A stretch of DNA of 64,000 nt from Micrococcaceae bacterium Sec5.8. GTDB lineage: Bacteria; Actinomycetota; Actinomycetes; Actinomycetales; Micrococcaceae. The position numbers and the translations under genes were made by a program. Below, in pieces: positions 8,383-18,970 of the stretch (the stretch's first letter is position 1; each line of letters starts with the position of its first letter). The stretch covers positions 2,604,001-2,668,000 of the forward strand of contig CP143429.1 of NCBI GenBank assembly GCA_039636775.1, written 5' to 3'. The notes under the pieces were generated by a model. It searched no databases. It was not told where the DNA came from and worked only from the letters and a program-made list of their open reading frames with translations.

Positions 8383-8586
8383 ATGGCACAGGGAACCGTC
8401 AAGTGGTTTAACGCTGAAAAGGGCTTCGGCTTCATCACCCCGGATGACTCCGACGGCGATGTCTTCGTTCACTACTCCGAGATCCAGACCGGTGGCTTCA
8501 AGACCCTCGACGAGAACGCTCGCGTTCAGTTCGAAATCGGCCAGGGCGCCAAGGGTCCGCAGGCCACCGGCGTAACGCTGGTCTAA
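8383..8586 (+). CDS. cspA: CspA-family cold-shock protein
   Basis: A protein of 67 residues that is one complete cold-shock domain: [15 protein letters not shown] (RNP1-like KGFGFI) and DVFVHYSEI (RNP2-like VFVH), ending QATGVTLV. Such proteins bind single-stranded RNA and DNA and melt RNA structure, either during cold stress or constitutively. The start is the ATG at 8383, with AGGAGAA seven to ten nt upstream. The HY in the RNP2 motif replaces the more usual HF or HQ and is common in Arthrobacter relatives. The gene is monocistronic, closed by a perfect palindromic terminator. Confidence 0.95.
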   Translation: MAQGTVKWFNAEKGFGFITPDDSDGDVFVHYSEIQTGGFKTLDENARVQFEIGQGAKGPQATGVTLV

Positions 8587-8624
8587 TACCCCGCAGCAGA
8601 ACTGCCAGCGGCAGTTCCGCGCAG

Positions 8625-8660
8625 AAATGGTCCCCGGCTCGTACGAGCCGGGGACCATTT
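8625..8660. terminator. Perfect 36-bp palindrome, bidirectional terminator
   Basis: Sixteen-base arms (beginning AAATGGTCCCCGGCTC) flank a GTAC centre, so the whole 36 bp equals its own reverse complement. An A-run lies on one side and TTTCTTT on the other. It sits between the convergent cold-shock gene and the DUF2156 gene and can terminate both. Confidence 0.9.
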
Positions 8661-8662
8661 CT

Positions 8663-11209
8663 TTAGCGCACGAGGCTTCTCAACAGGCGCGCGCTTTGCC
8701 GCACCGAGAGGCCCGGCAGGTACGCCCGGCTCAGTGCCCGTCCCATGGCGGGCAGCTGCAAGGGATCCTGGTAATAAAGGTAGAGCGTCCGGTATTCCGG
8801 CTGGAAACGGGATTTGAAGGACGCCAGTGAACGGAACCCGTACACCGGCTCCAGCGCCTTTCCGACCACGTCGAGGATCCTGGCGAGCGACTCGGAACCG
8901 GAGTCCTCGCCGGCCACGTCCGCCGCATCCTTCGCCAGCGGCGATCCGGACAAGGAAATGACCTCCACCGAGCTGCGCAGCTCCAGCACCGCCGAAGCGA
9001 TCAGAAACTCCATCACGCCGGAAAATGCCCCTCCGCGCCTGCGCATGAAGTCCAGCGTCCAGCTCACCAGCCGGCCGTCCGCGTGGACCGGCAGCCAGCT
9101 GGTCACCCCCTGGACCTGTCCCTCGGCGTCCACGGCGAGGCAGCACAGCACCTCTTCGTCCTCCAGCTCGTCGATGCCACCAAGCGTGAAACCCATCTCC
9201 GGGACGGACTTTTGCGCGGCCCAATCCTCCGAGACTTCACTCAGCTGGGCCCGCACGGCCGGCGCGAAGTCAGCGTAGCGGCCCCACACCGCGTGCACTC
9301 CGGTCTTCGCGGCCCGGTTCAGGGCGGTCCGGACGTTCTGCCAGTCCTTGCCTTTGAATTCAAGGGAGCGCACGGCCAGCCTGGTCTCCTGAGCCACCGC
9401 GACCCGACGGAAGCCCCGGCCCTTCAACAACGGCCACAGTGCATCCGTGCAGGAATAGAAACACGGGATGAGGGCATGATCGGTGCAATACCTGATAAAA
9501 CCACTGGCGGCCTCCCCATGGCAGGCGGCCGGGCCGAAGGGACCCGCCAGAGTCAACGCGACGTTGCCGTGCTGCTGATAAGCCACTCCCCCGCGGCCCT
9601 CCGGGGCGAACCAGTATTTGTTCGGCTCCCACAGCGCCATCCAGGACAGCGAGTCGCCGCCCTGGCGGATCAGGCTGCGGGCAATATCGCGATCCCCCGC
9701 ACCGGCGTCGGTGCGGTGCAGCCGGTGCTGCAGGACGATCCACACAGCAATCAGGGCCACCGCCCAGAAGATGATGCCGGAGGTGGCGAACAGGAACGCC
9801 TCGGCCGGATGCCGGCCCTCAAAGATGCGGCTGTAGGTTCCCGGGATGGGAAGCGGCAGGTACTGGCGGGAAAGTTCGGCGGCCAGGCCCAGCAGGCCGC
9901 CGTCGCGGTCCATGCCTCCGGCGGCCAGCCAGACGCCGGTGTAGGCGCTGGCCAGCACCAACCAGGTGCCGCCGACCACCACGGCGAGGGCCCGGCGGGC
10001 GCGGGGACCCGTTTCCACGCGGAACTGCCGCCGGTTGGCTGCCAGGAGAACAACGAGCACCAGCGGAACAATGACCAGCGGGAGCACGTGAACAAAACTT
10101 GAGCCCATGACACCGGTGCGGGGCCGGCCGGAGTCCTGCGGAATCCGCGCGAAGAGGGACAGATACACGGCGGCCAGTGCCGTGACGGCGAGCTGGACGG
10201 TGATCGCGATCCGCAGGGCCAGTCGCCGGCCATGGCGCATGCCGTCCGCACAAATGAGCAGCAGCACCACCGGAACGACGGCCAGCGCCAGGCCCAGCGG
10301 CCCCGCGAAACCGGCCCGCCCTGCTTCCAGGCAGGTGACGTCGATGGCACCGCCGCAGTACTGTTCGAGTTGGTTGAGCGTGGGCAAGGGATTCAGGACG
10401 ACGTCGCGCAGCAATGCCAGCGGCCCGGTGGGGCTCCGGACGGTGGCAGTGACGATGGGACCGCTGGCGAAAATCGCCACCGTGAGCGCGAGCAGGTTCC
10501 TCGTTTCGCGTCCCGTGGAGCGGTGGCGGTGCAGGGTGCCCTTGTCGCCCTGGATCCACCAGCCGGCGGCCAGTCCTGCCAGTGCCCCGGTGAAGCCCAC
10601 AACGGTCTCGGCATGCCCGACGTACAGCACCAGCATGAGCGAAATCGACACCACCGTGGTGCGCAGCCGCCGCTGCCACAACGTGGGCAGCAGGCCGCTG
10701 GAGGCCAGCGAAACCGCCAGCACCGCGGCGTACGGACCCATGAGCCGGGCATTGACCATGCGGCCGAGCCAGCCGTCGTCAGCGTAATGGGCAAGTTGTG
10801 TCACCAGCAGGAAGAGGGTCACGGCCGCGAACTGCGCAGCGAAATAGAAAACAGCTGTCCGCAGGCTGCCCAGCTGCCGCTCAGCGAGGCCCAGAAGAAG
10901 CAGAATCATCAGCGCCGCCGCAGCATACGCGGGCGGGTTGGTGGCAAAGAACAGGGAGGTGAACAGGGACCACCAGTGCCCGGCTTTGAGTCCCTGGGCG
11001 CTAACGGAGGCGACGCCAAGCAGCGATTCCGGCGGCCCGTTGAGGAAACTGCCGGTGACCGCCCCGGTCAGCAAAAAACCAGCCAGGACCGCCAGGGTGA
11101 ACGGTATGGCCCGCAGCTTGCCCAGGGACCGTCGCAGAGTCTCCCCCGCAAGTTCCAGCAGGGAGCCGACACCGGAGATCTGCCGGTGGCCCGTTCCGGT
11201 CCGGCTCAC
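8663..11209 (-). CDS. MprF/LysX-like DUF2156 protein with rhomboid-like membrane half
   Basis: A protein of 848 residues. The N-terminal half has many membrane helices. Its first part resembles rhomboid-like folds (HWWSLFTSLFFATNPPAY, GFTGALAGLAAGWW). The C-terminal ~300 residues form a DUF2156 (aminoacyl-phosphatidylglycerol synthase) domain: SLSWMALWEPNKYWFAPEG, FKGKDWQNVRTALNRA, GFTLGGIDEL, SWTLDFMRRR, GFRSLASFKSRFQPEYRTLY. The family transfers amino acids from aminoacyl-tRNA to membrane lipids, commonly lysine or alanine to phosphatidylglycerol. The donor cannot be read here. The GTG at 11209 overlaps the esterase stop codon as GTGA and has GGGGG eight nt upstream. The alternative GTG at 11224 adds five residues. 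Confidence 0.8.
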   Translation of the reverse strand: MSRTGTGHRQISGVGSLLELAGETLRRSLGKLRAIPFTLAVLAGFLLTGAVTGSFLNGPPESLLGVASVSAQGLKAGHWWSLFTSLFFATNPPAYAAAALMILLLLGLAERQLGSLRTAVFYFAAQFAAVTLFLLVTQLAHYADDGWLGRMVNARLMGPYAAVLAVSLASSGLLPTLWQRRLRTTVVSISLMLVLYVGHAETVVGFTGALAGLAAGWWIQGDKGTLHRHRSTGRETRNLLALTVAIFASGPIVTATVRSPTGPLALLRDVVLNPLPTLNQLEQYCGGAIDVTCLEAGRAGFAGPLGLALAVVPVVLLLICADGMRHGRRLALRIAITVQLAVTALAAVYLSLFARIPQDSGRPRTGVMGSSFVHVLPLVIVPLVLVVLLAANRRQFRVETGPRARRALAVVVGGTWLVLASAYTGVWLAAGGMDRDGGLLGLAAELSRQYLPLPIPGTYSRIFEGRHPAEAFLFATSGIIFWAVALIAVWIVLQHRLHRTDAGAGDRDIARSLIRQGGDSLSWMALWEPNKYWFAPEGRGGVAYQQHGNVALTLAGPFGPAACHGEAASGFIRYCTDHALIPCFYSCTDALWPLLKGRGFRRVAVAQETRLAVRSLEFKGKDWQNVRTALNRAAKTGVHAVWGRYADFAPAVRAQLSEVSEDWAAQKSVPEMGFTLGGIDELEDEEVLCCLAVDAEGQVQGVTSWLPVHADGRLVSWTLDFMRRRGGAFSGVMEFLIASAVLELRSSVEVISLSGSPLAKDAADVAGEDSGSESLARILDVVGKALEPVYGFRSLASFKSRFQPEYRTLYLYYQDPLQLPAMGRALSRAYLPGLSVRQSARLLRSLVR

Positions 11210-12585
11210 GGGGTGATCCCCCACCGGGACGCGAGGAACTCAAGCCCTGACGGCAGCCCTTTGGAGCCGGTCTCCCAGGAATGCCCGGCGCCGGCAATCC
11301 TGCGGGTAGCCACGGTGAAACCGGCATCGCGGGCGGCCGCGGACAGGAGATCCATGTAGCCGACAAACTCGGAGTCCCGCTCGCCGGCGCCAAAGTAGAT
11401 GGCGTGCCCATCAAAGCGGCGGTCCATCATGAGACGCAGCGGCGTCTGGCGGTCGAAGGCTTCAGCATCGCCACCGAAAGCCACAGCGATGGTCTTGTCC
11501 CGCTCCTTGGCGAGGGCGGGTTCGCGTTCACTGGAGAAAGCCAGGGCGGAGCCGTAGACGTCCGGGTGCCGGGTCACCATTTGCAGGGCGCAGGTAGCTC
11601 CGAAGGAGAATCCCCCGGCCGCCCACAGCCTGGGATCGGGATCAACCTCCAGGGTCCGGTTAATCCAGGCCGGCACGTCCACGGCGAGGAACGTGTCGGC
11701 CTGCGCGATTCTGCTGTCCATGCAGAGGGTGTTGCCTGCGGACGAACCGTTGGGGTCCACCACCACCACCACCGGAGCCACGCCGTGGTGTTCTGCCGCG
11801 AACCGGTCCAGGCGGCTGCGAAGCGCCCCCCCGGTAAGCCAGTCCGCCGGCGCCCCGGGCTGCCCGGCGAAGAGAACCAGCACGGGCAACGCCGGCCGGG
11901 CATCGGTGCGGTACGCCGGCGGCAGGTAAATGTACGCCTCCCGGCTCTGGAAGCCGGAACTGGTGCCCGGAATGGCGGCACGGCGCAGCACGCCGCCGTC
12001 GGGCAGGTCAGCGGGCGGGACCCACTGGGACAGACTGCTGCCCGGCGCGCCTCCCGGGGCACGGCGCAGCGAATCCTCCAGCGGGGGGATCCGCGCCACG
12101 GCTGTGCCTGTCAGGTCACTCACCGTGTGGTTGAGGCCAAAGTAGGCGTTGATCTGGACGGCGGAAAGCAGCACAACGCCGAACAGGGCGGCCGTCGACA
12201 CCGCCGTCGTGCCGACCGAGCGCCGCAACCCGGACCGGCCGTCCGTGCGCCCGGCGCCCCGCCAGGTCCGCCACAGGTGCAGGATCCACAGCAGCAACGC
12301 CGTGACCCCGGGCAGGGACCAGGCGAGGACCTCGGGCGGAAGCTCGCCGGGGAAAACCGAGAAGAGGTAGATCAGCGTCCAATGCGCACCGGCCAGCAGG
12401 GCAGCGGCACACAGGAGGCAGCCCGCGACAGGCAGCACGAAGGCCAGCCAGCGGGGGACGGCGGGACGGCGGGTGCGGAACAGTCCGCCCTGCCGGAGGA
12501 AGTAGAAAAGGCCGGCGGCACCGGCAACCCAGGCGACCAGCAGCACCGGTCCGTCGACAATCCGGAGGTCCTCAAGAAAGTCCAC
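11206..12585 (-). CDS. Membrane-anchored esterase (mycolyltransferase-like alpha/beta fold)
   Basis: A protein of about 459 residues. Four hydrophobic segments fill the first ~170 residues. An extracytoplasmic esterase-D-like domain follows: REAYIYLPPAYRTD, PVLVLFAGQPGAPADW, VVVVVDPNGSS, the nucleophile elbow GGFSFGATCALQ (GxSxG), and a C-terminal His in AGAGHSWETG. The substrate is unknown. Coupling by a 4-nt overlap with the aminoacyl-lipid synthase gene suggests a role in trimming or remodelling aminoacyl lipids. Alpha/beta hydrolases such as enterococcal AhyD are known to hydrolyse alanyl-phosphatidylglycerol. The GTG at 12585 lies just after the DUF2550 stop codon. The frame is open 33 codons further, inside that gene, so the start is uncertain. 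Confidence 0.8.
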   Translation of the reverse strand: MDFLEDLRIVDGPVLLVAWVAGAAGLFYFLRQGGLFRTRRPAVPRWLAFVLPVAGCLLCAAALLAGAHWTLIYLFSVFPGELPPEVLAWSLPGVTALLLWILHLWRTWRGAGRTDGRSGLRRSVGTTAVSTAALFGVVLLSAVQINAYFGLNHTVSDLTGTAVARIPPLEDSLRRAPGGAPGSSLSQWVPPADLPDGGVLRRAAIPGTSSGFQSREAYIYLPPAYRTDARPALPVLVLFAGQPGAPADWLTGGALRSRLDRFAAEHHGVAPVVVVVDPNGSSAGNTLCMDSRIAQADTFLAVDVPAWINRTLEVDPDPRLWAAGGFSFGATCALQMVTRHPDVYGSALAFSSEREPALAKERDKTIAVAFGGDAEAFDRQTPLRLMMDRRFDGHAIYFGAGERDSEFVGYMDLLSAAARDAGFTVATRRIAGAGHSWETGSKGLPSGLEFLASRWGITP

Positions 12586-12589
12586 CGGG

Positions 12590-13021
12590 CTAGCGCCAGG
12601 TGCCGACGCCGATGACCGGGCCGGCTTCAAGCCAGGAGGACAATCCCGTGTAGGCATCGAATCGCATGGCGAGCCGGATGTCACCGCCCTCGTATCGGAG
12701 CTCCACGATCACGGCGTCCGGCTGGACCTGAACGAGCTCGGACTCAGTGGGTTTACGTCGGGCGATCAGCTCCAGCGAACTGCGGCGGAAGGTGTGCTTG
12801 GGCCGCGTGCTCAGCGAGGCGAGACGGTACCACTCGAGGTCGTTGTCCTGATAACGACAAACCCCCATCTGCCAGTTGTTTCCAACCGTGCAAATGGAGG
12901 CGTCCACCGTGCCCAGGGCACGCCGCAACGTGAAGCGGCGCACCCCGGAGAGGCACAGTGCTAAGACCAGCAACGCAAAGATCGTCGCCAGAATGATGAA
13001 CGGCCAACCCATATCGTTCAT
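12590..13021 (-). CDS. DUF2550 family protein
   Basis: A protein of 143 residues with one N-terminal helix (WPFIILATIFALLVLALCL) and a cytoplasmic domain carrying RRALGTVDASICTVGNNWQMG, LEWYRLASLSTRPKHTF and a final AGPVIGVGTW. This matches DUF2550, an actinobacterial family that usually lies directly downstream of atpC, as it does here (10-nt gap). Its function is unknown. The position suggests a role near the ATP synthase or membrane, but co-transcription alone does not show this. The ATG at 13021 is chosen because the frame upstream is antisense-like sequence over atpC. Confidence 0.88.
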   Translation of the reverse strand: MNDMGWPFIILATIFALLVLALCLSGVRRFTLRRALGTVDASICTVGNNWQMGVCRYQDNDLEWYRLASLSTRPKHTFRRSSLELIARRKPTESELVQVQPDAVIVELRYEGGDIRLAMRFDAYTGLSSWLEAGPVIGVGTWR

Positions 13022-13031
13022 CAAGGTCGTG

Positions 13032-13316
13032 CTAGCGGATCCCCGCAGTAGCCGCGTCGCCCATTTGGGCGTTGTCAGCAACAATGACGACCCGATTGTT
13101 GTCGACGGAGAAGAACCCGCCGTCCACAACTACAGCAATACGGTCACCGGAGACCGGCTGGATGGCCAGTTCACCTTCGGCCAGAATCGCCAGCAGGGGC
13201 GAGTGGCCGGGCAGGATTCCGATTTCACCATCGCTGGTGCGGGCCTTGACCATGGTGGCTGCCCCGGACCACACGAAGTGGTCCGCTGCGACAATTTCAA
13301 CCTCAAGCTCAGCCAT
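13032..13316 (-). CDS. atpC: ATP synthase epsilon subunit (short form)
   Basis: A protein of 94 residues, the N-terminal beta-sandwich of the F1 epsilon subunit: MAELEVEIVAADHFVWSG, SDGEIGILPGHSPLLA, VVVDGGFFSVDNNRVVIVAD. It stops just after this domain. The C-terminal two-helix region, which in many bacteria latches the enzyme off, is absent. The common length is 130-140 residues; some actinobacteria have shorter forms. The subunit joins gamma and the c-ring in the central stalk. The start lies 1 nt after the atpD stop codon. Confidence 0.92.
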   Translation of the reverse strand: MAELEVEIVAADHFVWSGAATMVKARTSDGEIGILPGHSPLLAILAEGELAIQPVSGDRIAVVVDGGFFSVDNNRVVIVADNAQMGDAATAGIR

Positions 13317-13317
13317 A

Positions 13318-14805
<1,488 letters not shown>

Positions 14806-14851
14806 TTAAGTTTACTTTGGTGCAGGTCCAGCTGGATCCGGGCTCGTGGGG

Positions 14852-15745
14852 CTAGGACGCGTTCAACGCGTCGGCACCGGCCACGATCTCGGAAAGCTCC
14901 TGCGTAATTTCAGCCTGGCGGGCAGTGTTGCGCAGACGCGTGAACTTCTTGATGAGCTCCGTGGCATTGTCACCGGCGGACTTCATTGCCCGCTGGCGGG
15001 CAGCGAGCTCCGAAGCTGCTGCCTGCAGCATCGCGGCGAAGATACGTGATTCGATGTAGCGCGGCAGTAGAGCGTCAAGGACCCGCTCCGTTTCCGGCTC
15101 GAACTCATAGAGCGGCAGGAGGTCCGACTCGGACGCCGCCGTCTCTTCGACAACCTCAAGCGGGAGAAGACGGACAACCGTCGGCTCCTGCGTGACCATG
15201 GACTTGAAGCGGGTGTAGACGACGTGGATTTCGTCGACGCCTCCCTCTGCGTAGTCGGTCGCAAAGTCAGCCAGCAATGCCTCGCCGATTTCCTGGGCCG
15301 TGGCAAATTCCGGCGCATCAGTGCCGCCGGTCCAGACACGCCCGTACGGACGGTTCCGGAAGTCGAAGTACGCCTGCGCCTTGCGGCCGACCAGGTACAT
15401 CTTGACTTCTTTGCCCTCCTCGACGAGCAGCTCGTTAAGGCCTTCCGCCTGCTTGAGCACGCTGGCCGAGTACGACCCTGCAAGGCCACGGTCCGAGGTG
15501 ATTACCAGGACGGCGGCCCGGCGGATCTGCTCCGGCTCGGTGGTCAGCGGGTGGTCGATTTCGCTCTGGCTTGCGACAGCAGAAACGGCACGCGTGATGG
15601 CGTTTGCGTAAGGCAGTGAAGCTGCTACGCGTGCTCGGGCCTTGCCGATGCGCGAGGTAGCGATCAGTTCCATCGCCTTGAAGATCTTGCGCATCGACGT
15701 CGTCGAGCTGATCTTCTGGCGGTAGACCCGGATCTGGGCTCCCAT
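14852..15745 (-). CDS. atpG: ATP synthase gamma subunit
   Basis: A protein of 297 residues, the central-stalk rotor subunit. The N-terminal helix [29 protein letters not shown] and the C-terminal helix with [35 protein letters not shown] are diagnostic. The middle Rossmann-like part has [15 protein letters not shown]. These helices form the coiled coil that turns inside the alpha3beta3 ring. AAAGGATA precedes the ATG at 15745. A 36-nt hairpin lies between this gene and atpA. Confidence 0.96.
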   Translation of the reverse strand: MGAQIRVYRQKISSTTSMRKIFKAMELIATSRIGKARARVAASLPYANAITRAVSAVASQSEIDHPLTTEPEQIRRAAVLVITSDRGLAGSYSASVLKQAEGLNELLVEEGKEVKMYLVGRKAQAYFDFRNRPYGRVWTGGTDAPEFATAQEIGEALLADFATDYAEGGVDEIHVVYTRFKSMVTQEPTVVRLLPLEVVEETAASESDLLPLYEFEPETERVLDALLPRYIESRIFAAMLQAAASELAARQRAMKSAGDNATELIKKFTRLRNTARQAEITQELSEIVAGADALNAS

Positions 15746-15774
15746 ACTTATCCTTTCCTAAGATCCCGGTGGCC

Positions 15775-15810
15775 GGGACTGCCGGAACCCGGTGGGGTTC
15801 CGGCAGTCCC
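15775..15810. promoter_or_regulatory. Perfect 15-bp-stem hairpin between atpA and atpG
   Basis: GGGACTGCCGGAACC at 15775-15789 and its exact reverse complement at 15796-15810 flank a 6-nt loop. It lies in the 76-nt gap between atpA and atpG, about 30 nt before the atpG start. There is no T-run on the minus-strand downstream side, so it does not look like a classic terminator. Partial attenuation, RNA processing or 3'-end protection of the upstream message are all possible. Confidence 0.75.
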
Positions 15811-15821
15811 TGCCAGCGGAA

Positions 15822-17459
15822 CTAGCGCTTCTGCTTGACGATTTTTTCCTGGTCGACCTGTGCCTCGTTGATGGCGGCATGTTCTTCGTGCCCCGCACCT
15901 ACCAGGTGGTTGTCTCCCTCGCCGAAGAAGCCTTTTTTGAAGTCCACGATCGCGGTCTTCAGTGCTTCTGCAGTGTCATCGCTCATGACGTTGGTCTGGG
16001 CCAGCGTCGTCAGGATGGAGGACTTGTGCTTGAGGTGGTCCAGGAACTCGGTTTCGAACCGGTTGATGTCCTCAACCGGCACATCGTCGAGGTGACCGTT
16101 GGTGCCGGCCCAGATGGAAACGACCTGATTTTCAACCGGGAACGGCGAGTACTGGCCCTGCTTGAGCAGTTCCATCAGGCGCGCACCACGGGTCAGCTGC
16201 TGGCGCGATGCGGCGTCGAGGTCCGACGCGAACATTGCGAAAGCCTGCATGTCCCGGTACTGGGCCAGTTCCAGCTTCAAAGTACCGGAGACCTTCTTCA
16301 TGGATTTGACCTGGGCGGCGCCACCGACGCGGGAAACAGACACACCCACGTCGACAGCCGGACGCTGGTTGGCGTTGAAGAGGTCCGACTGCAGGAAGAT
16401 CTGGCCATCAGTAATGGAGATCACGTTGGTCGGGATGTAGGCCGAGACATCGTTTGCCTTGGTCTCGATGAGCGGCAGGCCGGTCATCGATCCGGCACCG
16501 AGCTCGTCGGAGAGCTTGGCACAACGCTCCAGCAGGCGGGAGTGCAGGTAGAAGACGTCGCCGGGGTAGGCTTCGCGTCCCGGCGGGCGGCGGAGCAGCA
16601 GTGATACTGCACGGTAGGCCTCGGCCTGCTTGGAGAGGTCATCAAACACGATGAGGACGTGCTTGCCGCCGTACATCCAGTGCTGGCCGATCGCCGAACC
16701 GGCGTACGGTGCCAGGTACTTGAAGCCGGCGGGGTCGGACGCGGGGGAAGCCACGATCGTCGTGTATTCCAGGGCGCCGTTGTCCTCGAGGGTCTGACGG
16801 ACAGCCGCGATTGTTGATGCCTTCTGGCCGATGGCTACATAGATGCAGCGCACCTGCTTGTTGACATCCCCGGAAGCCCAGTTGGCCTTCTGGTTGATGA
16901 TCGTATCGATGGCAATTGCCGACTTGCCGGTCTGGCGGTCACCGATGATCAGCTGGCGCTGGCCGCGGCCGATCGGGATCATGGCGTCAATCGCCTTGAG
17001 GCCCGTCTGCATCGGTTCGTGGACCGACTTGCGCTGGGTCACGCCGGGCGCCTGGAGTTCCAGCGCACGGGTGGTTTCTGCCTTGATCTCGCCAAGGTCA
17101 TCGATGGGCTCGCCCAGCGGGTCAACCACGCGGCCGAGGAAGGCGTCGCCTACCGGTACGGACAGAACCTGTCCGGTGCGGTGGACTTCCTGGCCTTCTT
17201 CGATTCCCGTGAAGTCACCGAGGACGATGACGCCGATTTCGCGGACGTCGAGGTTCTGGGCCAGGCCCAGAGTGCCGTCTTCGAAGCGAAGCAGCTCGTT
17301 CGCCATGACCGAGGGAAGGCCCTCAACACGGGCGATGCCGTCACCTGCGGTTGTTACACGGCCGACCTCTACGCGCTCGGCGTTTCCGGGTTCGTAGGAC
17401 GCCGCGAACTCGTTCAACGCATTACGGACGTCGTCGGCGTTGATGGTCAATTCGGCCAT
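15822..17459 (-). CDS. atpA: ATP synthase alpha subunit
   Basis: A protein of 545 residues, the non-catalytic nucleotide-binding F1 subunit. Motifs are [17 protein letters not shown] in the barrel, Walker [14 protein letters not shown] at about 169-181, [16 protein letters not shown] (Walker B), and the alpha-specific [23 protein letters not shown]. The C-terminus is extended and charged, which is typical of actinobacteria. The ATG at 17459 begins [11 protein letters not shown] as in close relatives. It forms the hexamer with AtpD and contacts AtpH. Confidence 0.97.
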   Translation of the reverse strand: MAELTINADDVRNALNEFAASYEPGNAERVEVGRVTTAGDGIARVEGLPSVMANELLRFEDGTLGLAQNLDVREIGVIVLGDFTGIEEGQEVHRTGQVLSVPVGDAFLGRVVDPLGEPIDDLGEIKAETTRALELQAPGVTQRKSVHEPMQTGLKAIDAMIPIGRGQRQLIIGDRQTGKSAIAIDTIINQKANWASGDVNKQVRCIYVAIGQKASTIAAVRQTLEDNGALEYTTIVASPASDPAGFKYLAPYAGSAIGQHWMYGGKHVLIVFDDLSKQAEAYRAVSLLLRRPPGREAYPGDVFYLHSRLLERCAKLSDELGAGSMTGLPLIETKANDVSAYIPTNVISITDGQIFLQSDLFNANQRPAVDVGVSVSRVGGAAQVKSMKKVSGTLKLELAQYRDMQAFAMFASDLDAASRQQLTRGARLMELLKQGQYSPFPVENQVVSIWAGTNGHLDDVPVEDINRFETEFLDHLKHKSSILTTLAQTNVMSDDTAEALKTAIVDFKKGFFGEGDNHLVGAGHEEHAAINEAQVDQEKIVKQKR

Positions 17460-17540
17460 CTGCAGTCCCTGCTCTCCTGTTTTCGTGATCATCGTTGCTC
17501 ACGATGACCGGGGTTTCGTTTAGTTGTGCTGGCCGGCTGG

Positions 17541-18365
17541 TTAAGCAAGCTGGCGGTGAAGCTGGCCCAGGCGGGCGAGGACCGAAGCGTCTACCACTTC
17601 GTCGCCAACCTGGATCCGGATGCCACCGATTAGTGCCGGGTCAACGTTCATGTTGATCTTGAGCTCACGTCCGTAGAGGGCATTAAGCCCCGTCTGCAGA
17701 CGGCTGGTCTGGGTCTCCGTCAACGGACGGGTGACATGGACCGTTGCAATCCAGCGCTGCTGGCGCTTGGCTGCAAGCTCCGCGAAACGACGAACCAGCT
17801 TGGTGACCTTCAGGCCGCGGGGCTGCGAAACTGCTTGTCCCATCAGGACCTTCGCTTCCTCACTTGCACCGGGTACCAGCTTTTCGGCGAGGGCTACTTT
17901 CGCAGCCGGGCTTGCCTGCGGTTCGGCCACGGCACGCTGAACCTCGTGGTTGGCATCGACGGTCTGGTTGAAGGAGAACAGATCGTTCTCCAGCGTTTCC
18001 AGCCCGGTGATGCCTGAGGCAGAGACGGCAGACTTGTTCTCAGCAACGGCAATTACCACCGAAGCGGCAAGAGTCTCGAGTGCATCGCCGATATCCCGGG
18101 CGGAGGCCCAGCGCGAGCCGGCCAATCCGCTCGCGATTTCCACAGCGTCCGCGGAGACTTTCCCGCCGAAGAGCTGCTTGATAAGCGCCGACTTTTCGTC
18201 ACCGCTGCGGGACGGGTCAGTCAGCGCCCGGCGCAAACCGGCCGAACTGTCCACCGTGCCCAGGATTCCGAAGAGTTCCTTAGCCAACGGCAGCGAGGCG
18301 GAAGGAAGCTTGGCTTCCAGTGCCACCAACGCCGCAGTGAGCGATTCGCTCGATACACCTGCCAT
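17541..18365 (-). CDS. atpH: ATP synthase delta subunit
   Basis: A protein of 274 residues. It has the delta/OSCP features: an N-terminal helical bundle, NLLGDSELARELVR-like segments, and the conserved end MNVDPALIGGIRIQVGDEVVDASVLARLGQLHRQL. It joins the peripheral stalk (AtpF) to the top of F1. At 274 residues it is longer than the ~180 usual in other bacteria, as is common in actinobacteria. Its ATG overlaps the atpF stop codon by 1 nt (TAATG), which indicates translational coupling. Confidence 0.93.
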   Translation of the reverse strand: MAGVSSESLTAALVALEAKLPSASLPLAKELFGILGTVDSSAGLRRALTDPSRSGDEKSALIKQLFGGKVSADAVEIASGLAGSRWASARDIGDALETLAASVVIAVAENKSAVSASGITGLETLENDLFSFNQTVDANHEVQRAVAEPQASPAAKVALAEKLVPGASEEAKVLMGQAVSQPRGLKVTKLVRRFAELAAKRQQRWIATVHVTRPLTETQTSRLQTGLNALYGRELKINMNVDPALIGGIRIQVGDEVVDASVLARLGQLHRQLA

Positions 18366-18916
18366 TACTTCGCTGCACCTGCGTTCTGGTTCTCCAGATC
18401 TGCCAGGAAGCGGTCAACCACACGGGCCGAGCGCGCATCGTCCTCGAGGGACTCGCCTACGATGCGGCCTGCCAGGGTGGTGGCAAGCGTGCCGACTTCC
18501 GAGCGGAGCGACACAACGGCCGCCTGACGCTCGGACTGGATGGCTGCGTGGGCCTGTGCCGTGATGCGGGCAGACTCTGCAGCTGCCTTCTCCTTCAGAT
18601 CCGCAAGGATCTGAGCGCCTTCGGCACGTGCTTCCTCGCGGATGCGGTTGGCCTCGGCACGGGCATCAGTGAGTTGCTGCTTGTACTCTTCGAGTGCAGC
18701 GGAAGCCTCTGCCTGGGCCTTTTCAGCCTTGGCGATGCCGCCTTCGATGGCCTCGGCACGCTCTGCGAAGGTCTTCTCGAACATCGGGACAACGTACTTG
18801 ACCACGATGAACATGAGGACAGCAAAGCCTACGAGGACGACAAACATTTCCCAGATGTTGGGAACGAGGGGGTTGGTCTCACCCTCGGTGGCGGCTGAGA
18901 TGATCAGCTGCTTCAT
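18365..18916 (-). CDS. atpF: ATP synthase subunit b
   Basis: A protein of 183 residues. One N-terminal membrane helix (WEMFVVLVGFAVLMFIVVKYVV) is followed by a long charged helix rich in Ala, Glu, Arg and Lys (EGGIAKAEKAQAEASAALEE and QQLTDARAEANRIREEARAEG). This forms the dimeric peripheral stalk that holds F1 against rotation. There is a single b subunit, not a b-delta fusion as in mycobacteria. It lies between atpE and atpH. Confidence 0.94.
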   Translation of the reverse strand: MKQLIISAATEGETNPLVPNIWEMFVVLVGFAVLMFIVVKYVVPMFEKTFAERAEAIEGGIAKAEKAQAEASAALEEYKQQLTDARAEANRIREEARAEGAQILADLKEKAAAESARITAQAHAAIQSERQAAVVSLRSEVGTLATTLAGRIVGESLEDDARSARVVDRFLADLENQNAGAAK

Positions 18917-18970
18917 ATTTCACCCGTCCTTTTCTACTCGGTTCTGGATGTTCGCTCGGGTTCTGAAGGT

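Noticed and set aside
15775..15810. The atpA-atpG hairpin as a full terminator
   Set aside because: There is no U-run after the stem, and essential genes atpG, atpD and atpC follow directly.
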